Origin: JAWKTM01 sp041399085
GTDB lineage: Bacteria > Planctomycetota > Planctomycetia > Pirellulales > Pirellulaceae
Reading direction: 5' to 3'
DNA: 32,070 bases
Assembly (NCBI GenBank): GCA_041399085.1
Contig: JAWKTM010000074.1
Span: 1-32,070 of the forward strand
Shown: positions 8,496 to 15,521 of the stretch, piece by piece
Position numbering within the stretch: the first letter of the stretch is position 1
How the letters are laid out: the number at the start of each line of letters is the position of its first letter
Made by a program: the position numbers and the translations under genes
Notes under the pieces: model-generated
What the model saw: the letters and a program-made list of their open reading frames with translations, nothing else
Databases searched by the model: none
Told to the model about the DNA's origin: nothing

Positions 8496-9107
8496 TTAGG
8501 AGGGAAAATCGTGAGAAAGGGAATCCCAGAATTGCTGAACTTGATGAGCGGTGTGTGCGGGCGTGTGGGAATTGTTGATGACGCAATCCGATTGCTGCTG
8601 TTTCCATGTTAGCGACTCCTGAGCCGCTTCGCGGGCGTCAAACTCCTCCTCGGTCCAGCCGCGGGATCGGGCCCGCTCAAGTCGCAGTTGCCGAGGGGCA
8701 TCCACAAACAACAGGCGGTCGCAAAGCCGATTCCAACCAGCTCGGAACATGACCGGCGCGTCCAGCACCACGGCGGGCGCGGCTTGCCGGCGAAGCTGCT
8801 CGATTCGCTCGCGCAGCTTCTCACCAATCCGGGGATGAGTCAGTTTCTCCAAATGTTGCAGCTCGACCGGCCCGGCGGGGGGCGCGGCGAACACGATCTT
8901 GGCGACGGCCGCGCGATTCACGCTGCCGTCCGAATTAAATACGACCGAGCCCCAACGGTCGCGGATAAGTCGCTTCACTTCCGACTCGGCGAGCACCTCA
9001 TGCCCCAGCCGATCGGCATTAATCCACACAGCGCCTAATCGCTCCAGTTCCGCGGCCACCAGACTCTTGCCGCTGGCGATCCCGCCGCAAACGCCGATCA
9101 CGATCAT
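8496..9107 (-). CDS. coaE: Dephospho-CoA kinase
   Basis: Last step of coenzyme A synthesis: ATP-dependent phosphorylation of dephospho-CoA, cytoplasmic. 203 residues, the usual length. The start at ATG 9107 places the P-loop at residues 8-15 (GGIASGKS), followed by the substrate segment WINADRLGHEVL, THPRIGEKL, VVLDAPVMFRAGW and the LID-type ERARSRGWTEEEFDARE. The frame continues 50 codons upstream, but that part is encoded by the intergenic repeat between polA and coaE and is not family-like. The gene lies between polA and rho on the same strand; coaE next to polA recurs in several bacterial groups. Confidence 0.94.
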   Translation of the reverse strand: MIVIGVCGGIASGKSLVAAELERLGAVWINADRLGHEVLAESEVKRLIRDRWGSVVFNSDGSVNRAAVAKIVFAAPPAGPVELQHLEKLTHPRIGEKLRERIEQLRRQAAPAVVLDAPVMFRAGWNRLCDRLLFVDAPRQLRLERARSRGWTEEEFDAREAAQESLTWKQQQSDCVINNSHTPAHTAHQVQQFWDSLSHDFPS

Positions 9108-9126
9108 GACGCTGTCATACTTATTG

Positions 9127-9225
9127 TTTAACCCGCAGCCGTCATTAACCCGCAGCGTATTGTTTAACCCGCAGCCGTAGGCGAGGACGTACTCGCCGGC
9201 TCCTCGCCTACGGCTGCGGGTTAAA
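9127..9225. repeat. Palindromic intergenic repeat with perfect 25-bp stem between polA and coaE
   Basis: Three copies of TTTAACCCGCAGCCGT-like sequence run in the same direction (9127-9142; 9145-9158, truncated and missing one C; 9163-9178). The third extends to a 25-base arm (9163-9187) that is perfectly complementary to 9201-9225, with a 13-base loop at 9188-9200. The hairpin begins five bases past the polA stop codon. There is no T-tract, so it does not look like a simple intrinsic terminator. A REP/BIME-like mobile repeat or an mRNA-stabilising hairpin is more likely. Confidence 0.85.
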
Positions 9226-9229
9226 CGAA

Positions 9230-10993
9230 TCAAACCACCGCTTCGCACTCGGCCCAATTCAAACCCGCGGCCACGTCAACCTTCAAAGGCACCCGCAATT
9301 CGCCGACGGCCGTCATCTCTTCGGCCACGATCGCGGCCAACTCGGATACGTCCGCCGCCCGAGCCTCGAACACCAATTCATCGTGGATTTGCAACAACAT
9401 CCTTGCCTGTGGCATGTCGCGCCGCAATCGCCGTTGAACCTGGATCATGGCTTGCTTGATAAGGTCCGCGGCCGATCCCTGAATCACGGTATTGATTGCG
9501 ATTCGCTCAGGCAGGTTTCGTTGGCGGGAATCGCCAGTCTTGGATGGGTCTCGCACGCCGTGCACCGCTCGCTTGCGGCCCAGCGCAGTTCCAACATAAC
9601 CATTACGCCGACATTCTTCCAGCGTCTTCGTCATAAACTCATCGACGCCCTGATACCGAGCGAAATACGCGTCGATGAACGCCGCGGCCTCTTCCTTGTC
9701 GATTCCCAGAGCCTTCGCCAAACCAAACGGCGATTGGCCGTAGATCACGCCGAAGTTCACCGCCTTGGCTTGCCGACGCATATCGCCGGTCACTTGCTCC
9801 AGCGACACGCGATTGATCTGAGCCGCCACGGCCGCGTGAATGTCTTCGTCGGCCAGGAACGCTTGCCGCAAAGCCTCGTCGCCCGAAAAGTGCGCCAGTA
9901 TCCGCAGCTCGATCTGCGAATAATCCGCCTTCAACAACCGCCAGTCCGCTTCGCCCGCCACGAACGCCGCCCGAATCTCGCGCCCCTCGGTCGTCCGAAT
10001 CGGAATGTTCTGCAAATTCGGCTCGGTCGACGACAGCCGCCCCGTCGCCGCCACATCTTGCTTGAAGGACGTATGCACGCGGCCCGTTTGCGGATGCACC
10101 ATCGTCGGCAAAGCGTCGACATACGTGCTCTTCAACTTCGTCGTCTGCCGATAGGCGATGATCTTCGCCGGCAGTTCATGCTGCGAAGCCAGTTCCTCCA
10201 GCACCTCCACGTCGGTGCTCGCGCCGGTCTTCGTCTTCTTCACGACGGGCAAGCCCAGCTTGTCGAACAACAAGCCTGCCAACTGCTTTGGCGAGTCGAT
10301 GTTGAATTCCTCGCCAGCAATTTGATAGATCTCAGCCCGTAACTGCTCCTGCCGCTCGGCAAATCGCTCGCTCATCTGCTTCAGCAAAGCGACGTCGATC
10401 CGAATGCCGGCGTATTCCATGTCGGCCAGCACTTCGACCAACGGCATTTCCAGATCGCGAAACAGCGGCCCCAGTTGCTCGTCCTCGATCCGCCGCTGCA
10501 AAATCGGATGCAATCGCAGCGGCACGTCCGCGTCCTCGGCCGCATAATCGGTCACCGAAGCTACCGATACTTCATCCATCCGCTTCTGCTTTTTGCCCGT
10601 CCCGATCAGCTCGGCGATCTTGATCGTCTTGTGGTTCAGATACCGCTTGGCCAAGTCATCGACGCTGTGGTTCCGCTCGCCCGGATCGAGCAAGTAGTCG
10701 GCGACCATGGTGTCGAACGCCACGCCCCGCAGGTCGATCCCGTCGCCACGCAGCACGATCATGTCGTATTTCAGATTTTGCCCCAGCTTTCGCGGCGTTT
10801 CCGATTCCAAAACCGGCCGCAGGATTTCGCGCGTCCGAGCCGCATCCAAACACGTGTCGTCGGCCGGCGCTCGCACGGGCACGTAATACGCCTTGCCCGG
10901 CTGCCAAGCGAAACTGTAGCCCACGATCTCGGCGAAACGCGGGTTGGTCGAAGTCGTCTCCGTATCAATCGAAAGCCACTCCGCCTGGCGCAT
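9230..10993 (-). CDS. polA: DNA polymerase I, proofreading and polymerase part (downstream piece of broken polA)
   Basis: 587 codons from the first in-frame ATG, covering the Klenow-like part of PolA. 3'-5' exonuclease motifs are intact: SIDTE (Asp10, Glu12), NLKYD (Asp77) and YAAED (Tyr150, Asp154). Polymerase motif A is LLKADYSQIELRIL (Asp357), motif B is RRQAKAVNFGVIYG at 406-419 with Phe at the position that favours deoxynucleotides, and motif C is LLQIHDELVFE (Asp538). Both activities should be functional if the piece is expressed. The ATG at 10993 is not a convincing start: GGAG abuts it directly, and homology to PolA continues upstream in other frames. It is therefore read as the 3' part of one gene cut by frameshifts. 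Confidence 0.93.
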   Translation of the reverse strand: MRQAEWLSIDTETTSTNPRFAEIVGYSFAWQPGKAYYVPVRAPADDTCLDAARTREILRPVLESETPRKLGQNLKYDMIVLRGDGIDLRGVAFDTMVADYLLDPGERNHSVDDLAKRYLNHKTIKIAELIGTGKKQKRMDEVSVASVTDYAAEDADVPLRLHPILQRRIEDEQLGPLFRDLEMPLVEVLADMEYAGIRIDVALLKQMSERFAERQEQLRAEIYQIAGEEFNIDSPKQLAGLLFDKLGLPVVKKTKTGASTDVEVLEELASQHELPAKIIAYRQTTKLKSTYVDALPTMVHPQTGRVHTSFKQDVAATGRLSSTEPNLQNIPIRTTEGREIRAAFVAGEADWRLLKADYSQIELRILAHFSGDEALRQAFLADEDIHAAVAAQINRVSLEQVTGDMRRQAKAVNFGVIYGQSPFGLAKALGIDKEEAAAFIDAYFARYQGVDEFMTKTLEECRRNGYVGTALGRKRAVHGVRDPSKTGDSRQRNLPERIAINTVIQGSAADLIKQAMIQVQRRLRRDMPQARMLLQIHDELVFEARAADVSELAAIVAEEMTAVGELRVPLKVDVAAGLNWAECEAVV

Positions 10994-11352
10994 CTCCGCG
11001 ACCAGCGACTCGAGCTGCCCAGCGACTCGACTGTCCGATAGTCCGCCTCCCCAACTACGGGCGCCGCGCGGTCAATCCTCCCAACCGCTCGGCCAAAGAT
11101 CGAAAGCCAAACTCCTGGCAAAGCTCGGCCAATTCCTCCTGCCGCACACCGCCCACGCGGCCCGCCTCCCAATCAATCGCGATCGGCACTTGCGTATCCA
11201 GCTTCACCACTGACGGCTGATTAACGCCTGCTCGCGATACTTCATCAAATTCTCGCGTCGCTGTTTGGCCTTCACTTCGTGGGCATGATCCAAAATCGCG
11301 GTCCAGCGTCCCGTATTGTTTCAGCAACTCGGTCGCCGTCTGCCGATCCCGG
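10994..11352 (-). pseudogene. polA: polA linker region interrupted by about five small indels
   Basis: PolA-like sequence continues here but changes frame repeatedly. Reading downstream: GTDNVPGVPG breaks at about 11343-11352 and resumes as TATELLKQYGTLD; an extra C at about 11297-11302 moves to ILDHAHEVKAKQRRENLMKY; a missing base at about 11208-11214 restores LVKLDTQVPIAIDWEAG through FRSLAERLGGLTARR; a missing base at about 11055-11060 moves to VVGEADYRTVESL; a missing base at about 11018-11021 moves to QLESLVAEMRQAEW. Every segment is coherent protein in the expected PolA order, so the indels are recent or are sequence errors. Several sit in short G or C runs. As given, no single ribosome could read the gene through. 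Confidence 0.85.
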
Positions 11353-11976
11353 CACGCCGGGCACATTATCCGTGCCGTCGCCCCACAAAGCCTGCAGATC
11401 GACCACTTGATCGGGCCGCACGCCCCATTCCGCTTCCAGCTTCGCGGCGTCCATCGCCTCGTTCTTGCGAATGTTGTAGACCCGCACACGATCCGTAATC
11501 AACTGCCGACAGTCCTTGTCGCCCGTGACCAGAAAACATTGGCCGCCGGCTTGATCGGTTTGCCAAGCGATCGTGGCCAAGATATCGTCGGCCTCAGAAT
11601 TCTCGATAAACAAAGCCGGCACGCCCAACGCCGCCAACATCCGTTGAATGTTCGGAATCTGAGGCCGCAAATCATCGGGCATCGCCGACCGGTTGCTCTT
11701 ATAAGCCTCGTAGATCTTGTGCCGAAACGTCTCGCCGTAGTCGAACGCGCAGAACAAATAGTCGGGCCGCTTCTGATCCAGCAGATAAACGATGTCGCGG
11801 ATAAAGCCGTGAATCGCGCCCACCGGCTGACCCGCCGGACCCGTCATTTCGGGCAAGGCATGAAACACTTGATAGATCAGCGAGTGCGCGTCGACCACGT
11901 ACACCGTCTGACCAGCTAACGAATCGGGCGTCGCGAGCGGAACCGCCCGCGGTAAGTTTCCAGCCGGGCCGGACAC
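11272..11976 (-). CDS. polA: DNA polymerase I 5'-3' exonuclease domain (upstream piece of broken polA)
   Basis: The 5' nuclease (FEN-like) part of PolA, which removes RNA primers. From GTG 11976 the frame gives TVYVVDAHSLIYQVFHALPE, then FCAFDYGETFRHKIYEAYK, ENSEADDILATIAW, FLVTGDKDCRQLI and WGDGTDNVPGVPG. These carry the metal-binding acidic residues and the start of the helix-hairpin-helix. Homology in this frame stops at about 11350; the last about 27 codons to the stop at 11272 are out-of-frame translation. The true start is uncertain: an overlapping frame (11916-12263) looks like the low-complexity N-terminus of the same protein, and GTG 11976 has no clear ribosome-binding site. Confidence 0.88.
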   Translation of the reverse strand: MSGPAGNLPRAVPLATPDSLAGQTVYVVDAHSLIYQVFHALPEMTGPAGQPVGAIHGFIRDIVYLLDQKRPDYLFCAFDYGETFRHKIYEAYKSNRSAMPDDLRPQIPNIQRMLAALGVPALFIENSEADDILATIAWQTDQAGGQCFLVTGDKDCRQLITDRVRVYNIRKNEAMDAAKLEAEWGVRPDQVVDLQALWGDGTDNVPGVPGSADGDRVAETIRDAGPRFWIMPTK

Positions 11977-12263
11977 GCCGTTATGAGCTTCGAGATCGTC
12001 CTCGGTTTCAGGGGCACATTCGTCGTCGCCGCCTCGTCTCCACTCTCATCGACGCTCGCTCGGTCGACACCGGTCACGTCACCACCGTTTGTCAATCTGG
12101 AAGGCAGATCGCCGCTGGATGGATCGGCCACATCAAACGTCGCTCGTCGTTCATGCACGGGGCTGGCCGCGGCGGAAGCAGTGGCGGCAGGCTTCGCATC
12201 GGCCGCCGCTTCAACATCATCTTCAAAACCGGCAAACATTCGCTGAACGCGTTGATCTGACAT
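11916..12263 (-). CDS. Probable low-complexity N-terminal extension of PolA, in a different frame
   Basis: 115 codons from ATG 12263, beginning MSDQRVQRMFAGFEDDVEAA and continuing as an Ala/Asp/Ser/Thr/Val-rich segment without hydrophobic core. It ends 60 bases inside the PolA 5' nuclease frame. Planctomycete PolA proteins often carry a disordered extension before the nuclease domain, and the join would fall at about 11960-11990 (LITACP in this frame, AGNLPRAVPLATPD in the next). This suggests a sixth frameshift in the same gene. Alternatively it is a non-coding open frame. No strong ribosome-binding site precedes it. Confidence 0.45.
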   Translation of the reverse strand: MSDQRVQRMFAGFEDDVEAAADAKPAATASAAASPVHERRATFDVADPSSGDLPSRLTNGGDVTGVDRASVDESGDEAATTNVPLKPRTISKLITACPARLETYRGRFRSRRPIR

Positions 12264-12647
12264 GAGCGACCGTGAGAATCGGCGGGAGCAAACGGAGACG
12301 AGTCAACCGGGCGAGAAGAACCCCACAAGCCGCCGCGAACGGCAACTTGCAAAGCCAACCAAGACTCTATGAGCCTAGCTGGTCGACGCAGTTCGACCGC
12401 GAGACCCGACACACCGTCCTGGCGGCGGTACGGGTGGCACGCCCAGAGTCTCCTTGGGTGGCACGCCCAGAGTCTTCGATGGGCGTGGCTGAACCACTCG
12501 AACGCCACTTGCCACGCGTCAAGCTGCTCATCGAACGCGTAATTCGCGGCTGCATTCCAAAACGGACCCGGCTTCCGTGACGTAAGTTTTCACGATGGCG
12601 ATTTGAAGCCGTGGACGGGACTGTACGCCTCTTGCCGGTTATGTGAA
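12264..12647. other. Intergenic region with a 20-bp tandem direct repeat and hairpin
   Basis: Between the divergent polA and sugar-phosphotransferase genes. GGGTGGCACGCCCAGAGTCT occurs twice, at 12432-12451 and 12456-12475. The second copy pairs with TGGGCGTGGC at 12480-12489 (nine of ten bases, ten-base loop). This resembles dispersed palindromic repeats found between genes in planctomycetes. I could not place a promoter with confidence. Confidence 0.6.
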
Positions 12648-14030
12648 ATGTATCGAGCTCGCCAAGGATCAGCAACACCGGTCGTTGTCGCGCCGGTTTA
12701 TCGAGTCGTGGATGCCGTCTGTATTCTGGCGGCCCTTTACGGAGCGGCCCAGCATACGATCCTCGAGCTGACGCAGGCCGAGTGGCTGGCCGGCGCCGTG
12801 GCGATCGCGCTGTTCTACGTCATCTCCGAGCTGACCGGCATGTATCGCAGTTGGCGAGGCGTATCGGTCGAGCGCGAGATGGTCTGTGCCCTGATTACGT
12901 GGGGCTGGACGCTGCTGGTAATGCTGGTGATCGGTTTCAGCACGCGCGGCGTCGAACAGTATCCGCGCAGCTTTGGGCTGTTATGGATGTTGTTCGCGCC
13001 GCCATTGATGACCGGTTCGCGATTGATCGGCCGCCGAGTGCAACATGCCTTGCGAGCTCGCGGATTCGGCGCGCGCGGCTTCGCGATCGTGGGCGCCACC
13101 GGCCTGGGAATCCAACTGGCCCGCAACATCCAACACGCCCCCGAACTCGGCCTGCGACTGATCGGTTTCTACGACGACCGTCCCTCGGCCCGCGTCGCCG
13201 ATCTGCCCGCCGACGTCGGGGATCACATTGGGAACCTGAACGACTTAGTCGAAGCGGCTCGCGCCGGCCAGGTGAACATGATCTATATCACGTTTCCCAT
13301 GAAAGCCGAGGAACGCGTGAAGCAGGTATTGGCCAAGCTGGCCGATACGACGGCCTCGGTCTACTTGGTGCCGGACTTCTTCGTCTTTGAGCTGTTGCAT
13401 TCACGCTGGACGAACATCGGTGGATTGCCCGTCGTCAGCATCTTTGAAAATCCATTGTATGGCGTGGATGGAGTGGTCAAGCGAGTGTTCGATGTGGCCG
13501 TGGCCAGCTTGTTGCTGTTAATACTGGCGTTGCCCATGTCCATCATTGCCCTGCTGGTAAAACTAACATCTCCCGGCCCCGTGTTCTTCCGCCAAAAACG
13601 CTATGGTCTCGACGGCCGAGAAATTCTGGTGTGGAAGTTCCGTAGCATGCGAGTGTGTGAGAATGGCCCGGTGGTCACGCAAGCCACACAAGGCGATCCG
13701 CGTGTGACACGCGTGGGCGCCATCCTGCGAAGCACATCCTTGGACGAGTTGCCTCAACTGTTCAACGTGATCGAAGGCACCATGTCGCTGGTCGGCCCCC
13801 GCCCTCATGCTTCGGCTCACAACGAACAATTCCGCACGATGATCCAGGGTTATATGCTGCGCCACAAGGTCAAGCCGGGCATCACCGGATTGGCACAAGT
13901 CAGCGGCTGGCGAGGCGAAACCGACACGCTGGAAAAGATGGCCAAACGGATCGAATGCGACCACCGCTATATCCGCGAATGGTCGCTCTGGATGGATATC
14001 AAGATCCTCTTCAAACCATCTTCGTCGTGA
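12648..14030 (+). CDS. Undecaprenyl-phosphate sugar phosphotransferase (WbaP/WcaJ type), C-terminal frameshift
   Basis: Starts exopolysaccharide repeat-unit assembly by moving a sugar-1-phosphate from a UDP-sugar to undecaprenyl phosphate in the inner membrane. 460 residues as read from ATG 12648 (a TTG at 12603 is an alternative). There are four N-terminal transmembrane segments, then a CoA-binding-like Rossmann domain (FAIVGATGLGIQLARNI). The catalytic domain follows: VKRVFDVAVASLLLLIL membrane segment, TSPGPVFFRQKRYGLDG, VWKFRSM, RSTSLDELPQLFNVIEG with the Asp-Glu pair, MSLVGPRP, KPGITGLAQVSGWRGET. The frame ends KILFKPSSS. Adding one A at the AAA run 14013-14015 gives KTIFVVMSKQNAY, stop at 14051-14053, which is the usual family ending. 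A one-base deletion or sequence error is likely. Confidence 0.92.
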   Translation: MYRARQGSATPVVVAPVYRVVDAVCILAALYGAAQHTILELTQAEWLAGAVAIALFYVISELTGMYRSWRGVSVEREMVCALITWGWTLLVMLVIGFSTRGVEQYPRSFGLLWMLFAPPLMTGSRLIGRRVQHALRARGFGARGFAIVGATGLGIQLARNIQHAPELGLRLIGFYDDRPSARVADLPADVGDHIGNLNDLVEAARAGQVNMIYITFPMKAEERVKQVLAKLADTTASVYLVPDFFVFELLHSRWTNIGGLPVVSIFENPLYGVDGVVKRVFDVAVASLLLLILALPMSIIALLVKLTSPGPVFFRQKRYGLDGREILVWKFRSMRVCENGPVVTQATQGDPRVTRVGAILRSTSLDELPQLFNVIEGTMSLVGPRPHASAHNEQFRTMIQGYMLRHKVKPGITGLAQVSGWRGETDTLEKMAKRIECDHRYIREWSLWMDIKILFKPSSS

Positions 14031-14125
14031 TGTCCAAACAGAACGCCTACTAGGCATCGGATGGAATCGAAGTGTCCGCTTCTTTAGTAGCAGCAGCTGG
14101 TTTGTCCGGCTCGCCATGAAGAAGG

Positions 14126-14262
14126 CAACGCAGCGCGCAAGGACGCCAAGACGCCAAGACAATAAGAGCGGCACGTAAGCGCAAGCCGTCCGGTGCTTAC
14201 AACCCACTACCCACTCACATCTCATCCACCCTTGCGTCCTCGCGCTTTGCGTCCTTGCGTTC
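14126..14262. repeat. Imperfect inverted repeat built on an AACGCAAGGACGC core
   Basis: The left arm at 14126-14150 contains GCAAGGACGCCAAG; the right arm at 14231-14262 reads, on the opposite strand, AACGCAAGGACGCAAAGCG. About 80 bases lie between them. A second small palindrome, GTAAGCGC to GTGCTTAC (14175-14200), sits in the middle. The core resembles a dispersed GGACGC-type repeat found in many environmental bacterial genomes. No coding function is suggested. Confidence 0.55.
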
Positions 14263-14285
14263 CACTCTTCCCAGCGTCCGCCCCC

Positions 14286-14313
14286 AATACGAGCAAGACG
14301 CGCAAGCGAGTGA
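14286..14313 (+). repeat. Dispersed palindromic-repeat unit, copy A
   Basis: 28 bases beginning AATACGAGCAAGACGCGCAA and ending GCGAGTGA. The same unit recurs at 23141-23168 (22 of 28 identical) and, inverted, at 23180-23206 (about 21 of 23 over the core CGAGCA.GACGCGC.AGCGAGTG). Three copies in one window indicate a genome-wide repeat family. Confidence 0.7.
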
Positions 14314-14726
14314 ATCAACCACCCAATTGCTCACGCCGCGTCCTCGAAAATTTCCATCTGCCGCTCGCCCAAGTTGCAGAGCACGCACCGCGATCGCGTC
14401 AACGGCCGTTAACCACGCTACGTATGGCCCAAGGTCGCATGTCCAACGTCGGCAACATCGGAAGGATGATTTGGCCGCCGAATATAGACCAGTTGCTGCC
14501 GTACCACCGCCATTCAACAGCCCGGCTCGTGGCGATACACCGCAACTTGACGCTGCGTGATCAATCAACATCGTCCCGTTTTCTGAGCACACTCGCCCGC
14601 CGCCACCGCTTTCCGTAAATAATCCGACGCCGGTGTAGCTTCGCGGAAAGCTGTGAGTTAATTCCGCCTACAAAAGACGGTAGAGCGTACCGCGACAATG
14701 TTGTGGGCGCTACGCTGTTGTCTCTT

Positions 14727-15360
14727 TCATGCCGCGTTTCGCCGTTGATGGCGCCGCGTTGATTTGAAGCGCGGTGGCGGGCAGGCCGGCGGGCGGGTCG
14801 GGTTGTTTCGATGAGGATAGTCGCGGCTGCTCTCATTCTTCCTCACATAATTGTGGTACAGCGCCGCCCGGCGAAGCAAAGCCGCCAACGAGCAATGACG
14901 CTGGGTCGATGCCGGTAATTGGCAGGAAGCATATACGCAAGTGCCGGCCACACTCAGATGAGTCGGAAAGATCCCCGACTTGACTAACTTCTACCTCTAA
15001 GCAGATAACGCCAGACAATTACAGACCCACCCATGACCATTGCAATTCCACTTGAGCGTTGGCGGCACCGGCATGTGCCGCAGTTTGCCGCGTCCGGAAA
15101 GTCTGCTTCAATTGGCGGAAGTAAAGTCCAATTCCCAACGACGGCGAAAGGTATCGACGATGTGGGGGTCTGACATCCGGCTTATGGGCACATTGGTTAC
15201 CATTTTCCCAACGTGGGCTCGTCCGACCAAGCCCACATGACGGCGGTCGCCACCACTTGAACGGGCGTTCGGGCGTATGGCCCGGTATCCAATTCCGAAC
15301 CACTGGATGTCCTGCGGTAGCCAATGAAGTGGCTGCTTGAGATACTCCGTGTTACACCGA
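14727..15360 (-). pseudogene. Decayed IS4-family transposase, C-terminal part
   Basis: On the minus strand the segment MVTNVPISRMSDPHIVDTFRRRWELDF (in one frame, ending about 15110) matches the region around the Y-(2)-R-(3)-E-(6)-K signature of IS4-type DDE transposases. The next frame continues LYFRQLKQTFRTRQ and then NAQVELQWSWVGL before a stop at 15019. Further on, YHNYVRKNESSRDYPHRNN is like the conserved C-terminal tail (N-Y-x-R..SRDYPRK). The sequence needs at least two frame changes and passes stops, and the signature Tyr and Glu are Phe and Asp. The N-terminal catalytic Asp regions were not found, and no terminal inverted repeats or target-site duplication could be fixed. Confidence 0.62.
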
Positions 15361-15521
15361 GCGTGACAACGATCCTTGTCTTGGATGCGACATTCCCCAT
15401 TCCTTTCGGGTGCGTGACGACTTGCTTCCGAGTTGCGGAAACGAAAGCATCTCGCTAACGTCCAGTCGCATCAAGACTTATTTTCTCCTTCACCAAAAGG
15501 GTCAACGGCGTAGCGTGCCAA

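Larger units (their letters stand above)
14054..15521. other. Gene-poor region with dispersed repeats and transposase debris
   Basis: No intact gene is supported over about 1.47 kb. The first part (14054-14320) is repeat-derived; 14320-14720 shows only short, composition-driven open frames without recognisable homology; 14727-15360 is a decayed transposase on the minus strand; 15360-15521 shows nothing recognisable. Frames on both strands are repeatedly interrupted. The region looks like an insertion hotspot between a glycan gene and the TMTC-like gene. Confidence 0.7.

Noticed and set aside
9108..9257. 50-codon N-terminal extension of CoaE
   Set aside because: It is the intergenic palindromic repeat read as protein (repeated GCGLNN-type peptides).
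11018..11352. Programmed ribosomal frameshifting in polA
   Set aside because: Five shifts in both directions without slippery heptamers or a shared pattern do not fit programmed frameshifting.
12432..12475. CRISPR-like direct repeats
   Set aside because: Only two copies with a four-base spacer and no cas genes; no CRISPR array was seen anywhere in the window.
13563..14318. 251-codon minus-strand frame overlapping the sugar phosphotransferase and repeat region
   Set aside because: Most of it is antisense to a conserved catalytic domain; the remainder is encoded by dispersed repeats.
14320..14720. Possible small gene or tRNA between the repeats
   Set aside because: No tRNA T-loop/anticodon pattern and no open frame with a ribosome-binding site or recognisable protein content.
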